Of a stretch of 64,000 nt of DNA, positions 8,232-17,420 are shown in pieces. How positions within the stretch are numbered: the stretch's first letter is position 1; every line of letters starts with the position of its first letter. A program made the position numbers and the translations under genes. Source of the stretch: Lederbergia citrisecunda (GTDB taxonomy: Bacteria; Bacillota; Bacilli; Bacillales; Bacillaceae_C); NCBI RefSeq assembly GCF_018343695.1, contig NZ_JAGYPJ010000001.1:4283641-4347640 (forward strand), read 5' to 3'. A model generated the notes under the pieces. The model was not told where the DNA came from. It ran no database searches and saw only the letters and a list, made by a program, of their open reading frames with translations.

Positions 8232-9485
8232 TTGAAGAACGAATTTCACTTACATCCCAACAAGGAAAGAATTCAGAATTATATAGAAACACTAGCGTCT
8301 ATGGTAGATCCGTCGAAACCAGGCTGGACGAGAAGACCGTTTACACCATGGTATCAGGAAGGACGATCATGGCTAGAACAACAGATGGAGCAATCTGGAT
8401 TGCAAGTTAGTACGGATGCTGGCGGTAATTTAATTGGAAAAATTGAAGGCAGCAAAGCGCATCTAAAACCAATCATGATTGGATCACACACAGATACAGT
8501 CATAGGTGGCGGCAGGTTTGATGGTATTATTGGTGTCATTGCCGGCATTGAAATTGCCCGTCGCTTACAAGAAACAGGAACGACCCTGAATCATTCTCTG
8601 GAAATTGTGGACTTTACCGCTGAAGAACCGAGCGAGTTCGGTATATCTACAATTGGAAGTCGAGCGATGGTTGGAAATTTGTCTCCTGAGATGTTAAAAC
8701 GTACGGACCCAACCGGATTAGTGTTGGAAGATGGAATACGAATGATTGGTGGAAATCCAGACAAGATTGAAGAACTTGCCCGAAGAAAAGGGGACGTCAG
8801 CTTATATTTGGAATTACATATTGAACAAGGTCCTGTTTTGGAGCAGAACAAAAAGCAACTCGGAGTTGTAACGGGTATAGTCGGTATCCATCGTTACCGG
8901 GTCACAGTAGAAGGGAAACCAAATCATGCAGGAACGACTCCGATGGATATGCGATTTGATGCATTAACAGGGGCGTCGGAACTAGTATTGGAACTAGAAA
9001 GATTATGTAAGGAATCTTATTCTGATCCTGTAGTAGGGACTGTTGGGAAATTCATCAATGAACCAAATGGTGCAAATGTCATTCCAGGGCTTGTAACATT
9101 TGAGTTAGAAGTTAGATCGATAGATTCGAAGATTATAGAAATGATAATGAAAAAATTTGCTGATTTTTCTAACCGTGTTGCGACTGAGCGTTCACTCTGC
9201 ATCACCTTGGATAATCTATCAAAGTCTGATGCTATTCGAGTACTTCCTGATATACAAGAAATAGTTGCAGATGCTTGTGGAATAGTTGGAGAATCGCAAT
9301 ATTTACCGAGCGGTGCCGGCCATGATGCCAATCAACTCGCAACCATTGCACCGGTAGGAATGATTTTTGTTCCTAGTCGGGACGGAAGAAGTCATTGTCC
9401 TGAAGAGTGGACTGATTTTGAAGACGTCACTAGGGGTGTAGAGGCTTTAGCTAGGGCAATAATGAATTTTGATCATAGTATATAA
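8232..9485 (+). CDS. N-carbamoyl-L-amino-acid amidohydrolase (M20 family)
   Basis: This 417-residue M20-type amidase shows the binuclear metal ligands: His86 (GSHTDT), Asp97 (GRFDGI), Glu131/Glu132 (TAEEPSEFG), His196 (LHIEQGP) and His364 (GAGHDANQ). The dimerisation-domain signature NHAGTTPMD is present. Members include AllC, HyuC-type carbamoylases and beta-ureidopropionase. The TTG at 8232 fits AAGGGGTGA spacing; a GTG at 8223 overlaps the upstream stop. Paired with the cyclic amidase it would release glutamate, ammonia and CO2 from N-carbamoyl-glutamate, the final step of the proposed pathway. Confidence 0.85.
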   Translation: MKNEFHLHPNKERIQNYIETLASMVDPSKPGWTRRPFTPWYQEGRSWLEQQMEQSGLQVSTDAGGNLIGKIEGSKAHLKPIMIGSHTDTVIGGGRFDGIIGVIAGIEIARRLQETGTTLNHSLEIVDFTAEEPSEFGISTIGSRAMVGNLSPEMLKRTDPTGLVLEDGIRMIGGNPDKIEELARRKGDVSLYLELHIEQGPVLEQNKKQLGVVTGIVGIHRYRVTVEGKPNHAGTTPMDMRFDALTGASELVLELERLCKESYSDPVVGTVGKFINEPNGANVIPGLVTFELEVRSIDSKIIEMIMKKFADFSNRVATERSLCITLDNLSKSDAIRVLPDIQEIVADACGIVGESQYLPSGAGHDANQLATIAPVGMIFVPSRDGRSHCPEEWTDFEDVTRGVEALARAIMNFDHSI

Positions 9486-9523
9486 CATATTTAGTAACTT
9501 TAATTGATAGAAGGTGAAAGCCG

Positions 9524-11122
9524 GTGACTTTCGAAACTAAGAACATCATTATTGACGGGTATTCCTTATCATTTGAGAATATCGTAGAGTTTATACAATA
9601 TCCAAACATAAAAGTCACTTTGTCAGCGGCTGCAATAGAGAGAGTAAAACATTATCGTGCTGCTGTTGACCAATGGTTGCTTGAAGATAAGAAGGCCATC
9701 TATGGGGTAACAACTGGGTTGGGGAAGTTGAAGGATTATGTCATTGATGAACATGACCAAAATGCGTTTCAACAAAATATTTTTCTTTCCCACGCTGTTG
9801 GACTCGGTCCTGATTTCCCTGAACCTGTCGTTCGACTAGCCATGCTATTAAGGGCAAATGTACTTGCTCGTGGTCATTCCGGAGTAAGAGTGGAGATGAT
9901 TGAGCGTCTGCTATTATTGTTGAACAAAGGTGTAATTCCGTGTGTTCCGCAAATTGGATCTTTAGGTGTAGGGGATTTACAGCCAATGGCACATATCGGT
10001 TTATGTATGGTTGGAGCTCCGGAAGGAAGGGCTAGATACAATGGGGAAGAAGGAAAAAGTAATACTCTTTTAGAAAAGGCCAATATCGTTCCAGTTCAAT
10101 TTAATTTGAAAGCAAAAGAAGCTCTGGCATTAATCGATGGAAGTACGATGGTATTGGCATCATCTTTATTTGCATATTATCAAACCGAGCAGCTTTGTCG
10201 AACTGCGGATATGGCTGCTGCTATGACGATTGAAGCAACAAGAGGAGAATTGGATGCGCTTGATCCACGTATTCATGAAGCTAATAATCTTTATACTGAG
10301 CAGGAAACAGCCCGGATAATATATGAGTTTTTAAAAGGTTCTCAGTGGTGCACAGCAGAAGGAAGACAGCGTTTAGGAGAATTTTCACCTAGAGTTCAAG
10401 ATGCTGTAAGCATTCGCTCAACCGCCCAAGTTCACGGAGCTATTAAAGATGTTTTACTTTATGTGAAATCAATTTTGGTAAGAGAGATGAACGCTTCGAA
10501 AGATAATCCGCTTATTTTTTCAGATGGAGCTAAGTTTGAGAGTTTAAGTGGAGGGAACTATCATGGTGCCCACCTTTCATATGCACTAGACTTTATGGGG
10601 ATTGTCATTACTGACATGGCCATTATATCGGAAAGAAGATCGGCACGTTTACTTGACCCCATTATGAGTTATGGTTTGCCTGCTAATTTAATTGCTGTAG
10701 CCGGGCTAAACACAGGATTTGCGCTTGTTCACGCAAATGCGACTGCTATAGTTAGCGAGATGAGAATATTAGCTACCCCTGCGAGCGTAGGGTCAGTGCC
10801 TTCCAAAGGAAACCAAGAAGACCATAATAGTATGGCGATGACTGGAGTTCGCAAGCTTATGAAAATGATTGATCATGCTCAACAAGTTTTATCAATCGAA
10901 CTTCTTTTATCTGCTCAAGCCATTGATTTAATTACTGAAAATATGGATGGTTTAGCAATGGGGAAAGGAACCAATTCTCTCCATCAATGGATTAGGCAGT
11001 CAATTAATCCGATGTGGGAAGACCGATATATTTTAAGAGACTTACAAAAAATGATTGGTTTAGTGGAAAGTGGAGAAATATTAGATCAATTTCCACCTAT
11101 AAAATTATTTCCAATTCAATAG
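9524..11122 (+). CDS. MIO-less aromatic-ammonia-lyase homologue, probable ergothionase (betaine lyase)
   Basis: A 532-residue member of the histidine/phenylalanine ammonia-lyase superfamily. Tyr60 in the YGVTTGLG loop matches the catalytic tyrosine of HAL, and later family segments such as KDNPLIF, GGNYHGA, and SKGNQEDHNSM are conserved. The MIO cofactor loop, GSVGASGDLAPLAH in HAL, reads GSLGVGDLQPMAH here (residues 145-157), one residue shorter and without Ala-Ser-Gly. An ammonia lyase needs MIO, but elimination of a trimethylammonium group does not, and ergothionases are this kind of enzyme. Predicted reaction: ergothioneine or its S-methyl form to (S-methyl-)thiourocanate plus trimethylamine. 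A terminator follows the gene. Confidence 0.8.
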   Translation: MTFETKNIIIDGYSLSFENIVEFIQYPNIKVTLSAAAIERVKHYRAAVDQWLLEDKKAIYGVTTGLGKLKDYVIDEHDQNAFQQNIFLSHAVGLGPDFPEPVVRLAMLLRANVLARGHSGVRVEMIERLLLLLNKGVIPCVPQIGSLGVGDLQPMAHIGLCMVGAPEGRARYNGEEGKSNTLLEKANIVPVQFNLKAKEALALIDGSTMVLASSLFAYYQTEQLCRTADMAAAMTIEATRGELDALDPRIHEANNLYTEQETARIIYEFLKGSQWCTAEGRQRLGEFSPRVQDAVSIRSTAQVHGAIKDVLLYVKSILVREMNASKDNPLIFSDGAKFESLSGGNYHGAHLSYALDFMGIVITDMAIISERRSARLLDPIMSYGLPANLIAVAGLNTGFALVHANATAIVSEMRILATPASVGSVPSKGNQEDHNSMAMTGVRKLMKMIDHAQQVLSIELLLSAQAIDLITENMDGLAMGKGTNSLHQWIRQSINPMWEDRYILRDLQKMIGLVESGEILDQFPPIKLFPIQ

Positions 11123-11130
11123 AAAAAATG

Positions 11131-11167
11131 AAAAGCATTCAGTGCAATTTTGCCAAGAATGCTTTTT
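11131..11167 (+). terminator. Rho-independent terminator after the lyase gene
   Basis: AAAAGCATTC pairs with GAATGCTTTTT across a loop of about 16 bases, with the U-rich 3' arm expected of an intrinsic terminator. It closes the betaine catabolic cluster. Confidence 0.7.
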
Positions 11168-11325
11168 GTTATATAGAGTGGTTTGTATGACTAAAATCAT
11201 TATTTAGTGCTAACTTGAATTATTATCGTCACCTCTTATGTTTTTGAGTGAAAAAATTAACGGTAATTACTGGTTGTTTATTTCATGTTCTTTGCATTAG
11301 ACTTTAAATAATAGGAACAAAGGAT

Positions 11326-13512
11326 GTGATTATCATTAAACGGCGTGTCGTCCATCTACTACAATTCCTTATAAAACAAAATAAATGTTTACCAACTCAC
11401 AAAATAGCCTCTATTTTTAATGTCAATATACGTACTATTCAGCAGGATATAGCGGATTTAAATGACTTGTTTAAAGAACATAAGTGGAATGCCTCAATTA
11501 TCCGCACAGAAGGTTCAAAGGTCTTTTTAAAAGTGGCTGACAAAGAAAAAATACAAATGACTAAGTTTGTACATGAACAAAATCCATTAGTGAAAGTTTA
11601 TAGTCCTGAGGAACGTCGTTACTTAATTTTGATGCACTTATTTAAGAAGGATGAACCTATAATCATTAAAGAAATGGAGATTGAATTTTTTGTTAGTGAA
11701 TCCACAATCTTACGAGATTTAAATCATGTGCAAAAATGGATTGAACAAAAAGGGTTAGTTTTGATTCGTAAGCAAAATTATGGCATTCAAATAGTCGGTT
11801 CAGAAATTCTTTGGAGATTAGCGACTTTTGATCTAATAAAGGAATATTTGATTACAGTAAATCGAATAAGCTTGCCCTACTTATTTGTGCACCTTCAATA
11901 TAATTATCCTGCCATTGACTACATAAATAATAATTACTTCATTATATTAGATTGGTTGTTAGGGGAAGAAGACTTTTACTTACTTAACCAACTGATCCGT
12001 AATATCCTACCACTTGAAAACTATAGAGTTACTGATGATACAATAGCCTCTCTTGTCATTCATATTGCCATTATTATTTATAGAAATAAAAGAAGGAAAA
12101 TGATTAGGATTAATGACGAACATCTTAATTATATTTCTAGTTTATCTGCATATAGAACTGCCGAAGAAATATTCGGAGTTTTGCAACAAAAACTTAAGGA
12201 AATTAACTTTTCTGACGAGGAGATATCATATCTTGCTATGCACATAGCAAGTTCTCGATTTATGAATCCAGTGGAAAGACTATACTTTGAATCTAAATCA
12301 GAAACTGAAAAGATTGTAGAAAGTTTTGTAAGGACACTAGAAGTTTTTACTCGACTTGATTTAAGAAGCGATCAACAATTTATGATTGGTTTATACAGTC
12401 ATATTAAGCCTATGTTAGAGAGATTAAAGTTTGGTATCCCTATCCAAAATGAATTATTAAGGGAAGTTCAGGAAAAGTACCCTGAAATATATACCGCTAC
12501 AAAGTTAGCAGTACTTTCAGTAGAATCCTTCCTACCTTCGTTAGTACCAGAAGATGAAATAGGTTATTTAACATTGCATGTAAGTGCAGTACTTGAACGT
12601 ATGCAAAGTGTAAAACATGTTCAAAAGAAACGAGTCATATTAGTCTGTGGTCACGGAATTGGAACTTCAAACCTCTTACAAATTCAACTAGCACGAGAAT
12701 TCGCGGAAATAGTGGTTGTGGGAAATAAAAATTTTTACGAGGCTCAATATCTAGATCCTAATGAAGTTGACTTAATCATTTCAACGATTGAAATTAATCA
12801 TCCAATAATACCTACTATATGTATTAATCCAATTCTAAACGGGCCTGAAATTGATAGATTGCGTCTTGAAATTAACAAAAGTGGTCACTCCTCTACTCAT
12901 TGGGAGTTTGTTATTGAGGAGATTGTTCAAGAAGCCAAGAAAAGTGGTCTTGAAAATCCATCTGACTTTCGCGAAAGCATCAGGAATATTTTTTATCAAC
13001 ATATATATACAAAACCAATGCAGGGGATGAAAAAGTTGAAGGAGGATATAAGACCAATGCTACAAGATTTACTAAATGAAAATACAATACAGGTTCATAA
13101 AGATTGTAAGGATTGGGAAGAAGCTGTATATATTGCTGGAAAAATATTATTAGAAGAGAAATGTATTGAAGAAAGATATATTAATGCAATGGTGGAAGTT
13201 ATAAAGAATCATGGTCCGTATGTTGTGATTGCTCCAGGTGTTGCCCTTTTGCATGCGCGTCCTGAAGACGGGGTTTCGAAAGTATGTATGAGTTTAATAG
13301 TTTGTCAAGGAGGTGTTTCTTTTGGAAATGAAGAGAAGGATCCTGTACACCTTGTCTTTGCCTTCGGTGCTGTGGATAATACTATGCATTTAAGAGCATT
13401 ATCTCAAATGATGACCCTGTTAAATGATGAAGAAGCAATACTGAACTTAAAAAATGCACTGTCTGTTGAAGATGCTGTGTCCACTTTAAGTAAAAGTATT
13501 GGAATTTCATAA
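11326..13512 (+). CDS. PRD-domain PTS regulator (MtlR/BglG type) with EIIB and EIIA domains
   Basis: A 728-residue activator with two N-terminal helix-turn-helix regions (residues 1-150), two PTS regulation domains (about 180-400; the second contains LTLHVSAVLERM), an EIIB-like domain with the phosphocysteine loop VCGHGIGTSN (about 440) and a C-terminal EIIA domain with the phosphohistidine in ALLHARPEDG. Such proteins sense sugar through phosphorylation by HPr and PTS enzymes. No free-standing EIIA is present nearby, so this EIIA domain could also feed phosphate to the adjacent EIIB. GTG at 11326 is the only plausible canonical start, although AAAGGA lies very close to it. Confidence 0.87.
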   Translation: MIIIKRRVVHLLQFLIKQNKCLPTHKIASIFNVNIRTIQQDIADLNDLFKEHKWNASIIRTEGSKVFLKVADKEKIQMTKFVHEQNPLVKVYSPEERRYLILMHLFKKDEPIIIKEMEIEFFVSESTILRDLNHVQKWIEQKGLVLIRKQNYGIQIVGSEILWRLATFDLIKEYLITVNRISLPYLFVHLQYNYPAIDYINNNYFIILDWLLGEEDFYLLNQLIRNILPLENYRVTDDTIASLVIHIAIIIYRNKRRKMIRINDEHLNYISSLSAYRTAEEIFGVLQQKLKEINFSDEEISYLAMHIASSRFMNPVERLYFESKSETEKIVESFVRTLEVFTRLDLRSDQQFMIGLYSHIKPMLERLKFGIPIQNELLREVQEKYPEIYTATKLAVLSVESFLPSLVPEDEIGYLTLHVSAVLERMQSVKHVQKKRVILVCGHGIGTSNLLQIQLAREFAEIVVVGNKNFYEAQYLDPNEVDLIISTIEINHPIIPTICINPILNGPEIDRLRLEINKSGHSSTHWEFVIEEIVQEAKKSGLENPSDFRESIRNIFYQHIYTKPMQGMKKLKEDIRPMLQDLLNENTIQVHKDCKDWEEAVYIAGKILLEEKCIEERYINAMVEVIKNHGPYVVIAPGVALLHARPEDGVSKVCMSLIVCQGGVSFGNEEKDPVHLVFAFGAVDNTMHLRALSQMMTLLNDEEAILNLKNALSVEDAVSTLSKSIGIS

Positions 13513-13527
13513 AAAGAGGTGTTTATT

Positions 13528-14259
13528 ATGTTAGCAATTAATTTTATTGAAAAAGTAGAGGAATTAATAGAACAAACAAGACAGCAATTGCCAATGATTG
13601 AAAAAGGAGCTCAACTGGTCGCTAATTCTATTAAAAATGATGGAATTTTGCATGTATTCGGTTGTGGGCATTCTCAAATGTATGCAGAAGAAATTTTTTA
13701 TAGAGCTGGTGGTTTAGTTCCTGTCAATCCTATTTTAGAACCTAGCCTTTCTCTTCGACCTTCTGCTCCCAAGAGTACATGGTTTGAGAGATTAGAAGGA
13801 TACGCATCAATAATATGGGGTAATCAGGAAACTCGTTCGGAGGAAGTTGTTTTGATCGCATCCACTTCAGGACGTAATGCGGTACCTATTGAAATGGCTT
13901 TAGAGGCTAAAAAGAGAGGATTATTTGTAATTGCACTTACATCAAAGGCTTTTTCAGATGGAGTAGAATCTCGTCATCCGAGCGGCAAAAAATTAATCGA
14001 TATTGCAGATGTGATACTCGACGGAAATGCACCAAAAGGTGATGCTGTAATGGAACTGTCAGATATCCAGACTAAATTTGGACCAGTTTCTTCTATAGTT
14101 GGTTTTACACTCATTCAAGCACTTATTGTGGAGGTGGTAAATAAACTTGCTCAGGACGGAGTGACTCCACCCATATGGGTAAGTTCTAACGTGGATGGAG
14201 GTGATGAAATTAACCGTGAACATATTAAAAAGTATAAAAAGAGAATTTCATGTTTATAG
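13528..14259 (+). CDS. SIS-domain phosphosugar-binding protein (UPF0309 type)
   Basis: A 243-residue single SIS domain protein. The phosphosugar-binding signatures are visible: FGCGHSQMYAEE near residue 45, IASTSGRNAVP near 110 and the distal SNVDGGDEIN. Homologous SIS proteins isomerise or cleave phosphosugars, or bind them as sensors. It starts 15 bases after the regulator stop (ATG at 13528 with AAAGAGGTG) and precedes EIIB by 15 bases, so it belongs to the PTS operon and probably acts on the phosphorylated import product. The exact reaction is unknown. Confidence 0.82.
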   Translation: MLAINFIEKVEELIEQTRQQLPMIEKGAQLVANSIKNDGILHVFGCGHSQMYAEEIFYRAGGLVPVNPILEPSLSLRPSAPKSTWFERLEGYASIIWGNQETRSEEVVLIASTSGRNAVPIEMALEAKKRGLFVIALTSKAFSDGVESRHPSGKKLIDIADVILDGNAPKGDAVMELSDIQTKFGPVSSIVGFTLIQALIVEVVNKLAQDGVTPPIWVSSNVDGGDEINREHIKKYKKRISCL

Positions 14260-14274
14260 GGGAGGAGGTCAATT

Positions 14275-14550
14275 ATGAAAATTGTAACCGTTTGCGGAAT
14301 GGGATTTGGCACTAGCTTAATGGTGAAAATGACAATCGATGATATCCTGAGTGAAATCGGATACAAAGCAGAAGTGGAAGCATCAGATATAGGGTCAATA
14401 ATGGGTAAGGAAGTGGACTTAATAGTAACTGCTTCTGATATGGAGAGTCAGATTTCTGGAGTGAATGCTGATGTCATATACCTGAAGTTTATGACCAACA
14501 AACAAGAGATAAGAGAAAAGCTATTGGAGTACTTGAATAATAAAAATTAG
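14275..14550 (+). CDS. PTS EIIB component, ascorbate/lactose-type (UlaB-like)
   Basis: A 91-residue cytosolic EIIB. The phosphocysteine loop VCGMGFGTS (Cys7) stands at the N-terminus, as expected for UlaB/SgaB-like proteins of this length. It takes phosphate from EIIA and passes it to the sugar entering through the EIIC encoded 10 bases downstream. GGGGAGGAGG precedes the ATG. Confidence 0.87.
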   Translation: MKIVTVCGMGFGTSLMVKMTIDDILSEIGYKAEVEASDIGSIMGKEVDLIVTASDMESQISGVNADVIYLKFMTNKQEIREKLLEYLNNKN

Positions 14551-14560
14551 GGGTGAGAAG

Positions 14561-15928
14561 GTGTTAAATGTAATTATTGAATTATTAACTACACCTGCGA
14601 TAACTCTAGGGTTAGTAGCACTTGCAGGATTACTAGTTCAGAAAAAGTCTTTTTCCGACACGATAAGAGGGACACTAAAAACGATACTTGGCCTACTTAT
14701 TTTGACTGCGGGTGCAGGAGTTATTGTAAGTTATTTAACTCCGTTTAGTGATATGTTTACAAAAGGATTTGGATTAACTGGTGTTGTGCCTTTTGATGAG
14801 GCAGTGATAGGTGCTCTTTCTGAAAAAGTTCCTGTTATTGCTCGAACTACTTCAATAATATTAGCTCTTGGATTTTTAATCAATGTATTATTAGCTCGCT
14901 TTACTCCCTATAAGTATATTTTTTTAACAGGCCATATGATGTGGATTATGGCAGGTGGATTGTCGTGGGCTTTTTATGATCTAGGAGTAACTGAATGGGA
15001 AACAATCATGTATGGATCTATTATTCAAGGAATGACACTAACAATTCTCCCTGCAATAGCGCAACCAATAATGAAGAAAGTGACGGGGACAGATGATTTA
15101 GCATATGGTCACTTAACTACAACAGGTGTAGTTTTATCCGCTTGGATTGGAAAAACTGTAGGAAACCCCCAAAAAAATAGTGAAGACGTAAATTTACCAA
15201 AGGGTATGGATTTCTTCAGGGATACTGCAATATCTATTTCAATTGTAATGCTTGTAATTTATATCGTAACCGCTATAGCTGCAGGACCCACCTTCATGCA
15301 AACATTAAGTGGTGATCAAGGCTGGCTTACTTTTACAATTATACAAGGTTTAGGATTCGCTGCAGGTGTCTTAATATTACTCCAAGGAGTTAGGATGTTT
15401 TTAGGAGAAATTGTTCCTGCATTTCGTGGAATAGCACTGAAGCTAGTACCTGGTGCAAAACCGGCACTAGATTGTCCTATCGTGTTTCCTTATGCGCCAA
15501 CTGCATTAATGCTAGGTTTTCTTTTTGCAATTGTAGGTATGGTTGTAGGAATGCTTGTATCTAATGTATTTAACACTGTAATTCCTCTACCATCTATTAT
15601 TGGAGGGTTTTTCACAGGCGGTGTTGCAGGGATATTTGGAAATGCTCTTGGTGGACGAAGAGGTGCGATGGTATCAGGATTTATATATGGATTAGTCTTA
15701 ACAATTCCTGTAGCTTTATTTTATCCTTTATTCGGATTAGAAACTTATGGTGTAACAGGTATCGCTTTTCTAGTACCAGATGGAATTATTGTGTTAACCA
15801 TTGTTAGTCTTTTTGTTAAAGCAGGTCTTAAAATACTACTCTTTATACCACTAATTGCACTTCTTGCTTATGGATTCTGGCATTCTTATAAAACAAACAT
15901 TAAACCACCTCATACGAAAGCTGGATAA
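14561..15928 (+). CDS. PTS EIIC component, ascorbate-type permease (UlaA-like)
   Basis: A 455-residue polytopic membrane protein with about ten to twelve hydrophobic segments. Recognisable UlaA/SgaT features are GLLVQKKSFSDTIRGTLKT at the N-terminus, FTPYKYIFLTGHMMW near residue 115 and a central VPGAKPALDCPIVFPYAP. It moves and phosphorylates a sugar acid or pentose-like substrate together with EIIB. The family name says ascorbate, but many members carry other substrates; no UlaG-type lactonase or UlaD/E/F genes occur here, so ascorbate itself is doubtful. A GTG start follows GAGAAG. Confidence 0.86.
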   Translation: MLNVIIELLTTPAITLGLVALAGLLVQKKSFSDTIRGTLKTILGLLILTAGAGVIVSYLTPFSDMFTKGFGLTGVVPFDEAVIGALSEKVPVIARTTSIILALGFLINVLLARFTPYKYIFLTGHMMWIMAGGLSWAFYDLGVTEWETIMYGSIIQGMTLTILPAIAQPIMKKVTGTDDLAYGHLTTTGVVLSAWIGKTVGNPQKNSEDVNLPKGMDFFRDTAISISIVMLVIYIVTAIAAGPTFMQTLSGDQGWLTFTIIQGLGFAAGVLILLQGVRMFLGEIVPAFRGIALKLVPGAKPALDCPIVFPYAPTALMLGFLFAIVGMVVGMLVSNVFNTVIPLPSIIGGFFTGGVAGIFGNALGGRRGAMVSGFIYGLVLTIPVALFYPLFGLETYGVTGIAFLVPDGIIVLTIVSLFVKAGLKILLFIPLIALLAYGFWHSYKTNIKPPHTKAG

Positions 15929-16005
15929 TTAAACATTTCTATACAACTAAACAATTAAGTCTTTAGGTTTCATAGAGTTGAACTTTAATAGAAGGAAGTG
16001 TAGAA

Positions 16006-17367
16006 ATGCTGCGAAATAAAGCGTTAAAACTGATCCTTGTTTCAAGTTTGGCAATTGTGATACCTATTGGTTATGGTATTGGCAGCCCAAATACAATATA
16101 TAAAGTCTTTGCAAAGAATACAAATATTGATCTAGCCGATACAAAAAAAATCAATAGCGATGAAAAATCAAAAAAAGAGAAGAAACCTAAAAAGGAAAAG
16201 AAAGAAAAAGAGATAAAGTGGAAATTAATTTATCATGAAAAATTCAATAAACCTTTTAACGAACCTGAAGAGTGGATTGAAGATACTTATGGTGAAGATA
16301 GTCCTTACCATGTCGGTCCATTTGATGAAGATGGTGAATTTTTCATGGAAAAGGGTGGCCAGGATTTTATCGATGGTCTTAATCAGTTTAGATCTTTCCG
16401 TAAATCCTACAAGTATGGAAAAAATGATTGGTTAACGATTGAACTATATGGTAGAGACTCTGATAAGGATGGAGTTCCTGAGACTGGAGGAACTTTTATC
16501 AATGATAAAGGCAAGGCGAAACTTATATCAACACGTCACTATGATGGAGGTATTATCCGTTCAACAAATCCTTTGCCTGAAAAATATAGAGTAGAAGTAA
16601 CAGTATCAAATATTAACTTTGGGGGAGAAAAGGACGGTAGTTGGGAGCATAATGGAAAGTTTAATGGTTATGATGGCGATGAGGTAGCCGATCCATGGCG
16701 TTTTTCAGATAGAAGTACAACGCCAGTTCCTGCAGTAAATGAAAATGGAGTATATTTTTTATCCATTACGGATTACCCTAACCCTGCTCCACATAATAAT
16801 GTTTTTATACACCATCACCGTAAAGTCGTTATGGATACCGACAATAATAATTATGATGGGTCATCTTGGTCCAAAGTTTGGAACCCCAATACAGGTAAGG
16901 CAGAGGAAGATGGATCACATTATATTAGTATGATATGGCTACAAGGAAACGATTTTGGAAGTAACTGGACAGGAAATGAATTTTCCTCATATACACCAGA
17001 TGGCTTTAAAAATGGACCAATCTTCGTTGATAAGTATCTCGATAATGAAGAATATGTTTTTGCAATTGAGAGGGATGGGGAAAGTTATACAATGTCAGTG
17101 TCAGGTAATTTTTACTATGGTGGTCAAACAACTTACAAAGCTTCAAGGAAATTTAGAGAAGATCCTTTGACATGGCACTATAATCAAACACCAGAAGAAT
17201 ACACTGAACCACATTATAATCAATTGAAAACGTTTAACGGAAAAACTTATGAAACTTGGCCAGAAGGTTCTGCTTACCCGGATTATTTCTTTTTTGGTGA
17301 CCCACATATAAATTATTATGAAGGTACTGCTTTATTTGACGATGTAAAGTTATATTTACCAAAATAA
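16006..17367 (+). CDS. Secreted protein of unknown function, possibly carbohydrate-active
   Basis: A 453-residue protein with a signal peptide (MLRNKALKLI..., likely cleavage near FAKN, residue 37), then a Lys/Glu-rich linker (about 50-72) and a large beta-rich, aromatic- and Asp/Asn-rich domain (75-453). The sequence pattern (KLIYHEKFNKPF at the domain start, ALFDDVKLYLP at the end) recalls concanavalin-like sandwich domains found in glycoside hydrolases and lyases. No catalytic motif was recognised. It starts 77 bases after the PTS EIIC gene and ends at a strong terminator, so it may release the sugar imported by that PTS. Confidence 0.6.
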   Translation: MLRNKALKLILVSSLAIVIPIGYGIGSPNTIYKVFAKNTNIDLADTKKINSDEKSKKEKKPKKEKKEKEIKWKLIYHEKFNKPFNEPEEWIEDTYGEDSPYHVGPFDEDGEFFMEKGGQDFIDGLNQFRSFRKSYKYGKNDWLTIELYGRDSDKDGVPETGGTFINDKGKAKLISTRHYDGGIIRSTNPLPEKYRVEVTVSNINFGGEKDGSWEHNGKFNGYDGDEVADPWRFSDRSTTPVPAVNENGVYFLSITDYPNPAPHNNVFIHHHRKVVMDTDNNNYDGSSWSKVWNPNTGKAEEDGSHYISMIWLQGNDFGSNWTGNEFSSYTPDGFKNGPIFVDKYLDNEEYVFAIERDGESYTMSVSGNFYYGGQTTYKASRKFREDPLTWHYNQTPEEYTEPHYNQLKTFNGKTYETWPEGSAYPDYFFFGDPHINYYEGTALFDDVKLYLPK

Positions 17368-17369
17368 AT

Positions 17370-17412
17370 AAAGATACACCAGCTTTAAATTACTAGCTGG
17401 TGTATCTTTATT
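17370..17412. terminator. Bidirectional terminator between convergent genes
   Basis: AAAGATACACCAGCT (17370-17384) pairs perfectly over 15 bases with AGCTGGTGTATCTTT (17395-17409). Both strands end in U-rich sequence, so it can end the secreted-protein transcript and the leftward Ger operon. Confidence 0.85.
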
Positions 17413-17420
17413 CTTAGATT

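Noticed and set aside
6847-9485. Allantoin degradation genes (allB/allC)
   Set aside because: The sequence families fit, but no other purine or ureide genes are present and the operon neighbours act on histidine-derived betaines.
1-11122. Ordinary histidine utilisation (hutH/hutU) cluster
   Set aside because: The lyase lacks the MIO triad, the hydratase lacks the urocanase cysteine, and hydantoinase plus carbamoylase stand in place of imidazolonepropionase and formiminoglutamase.
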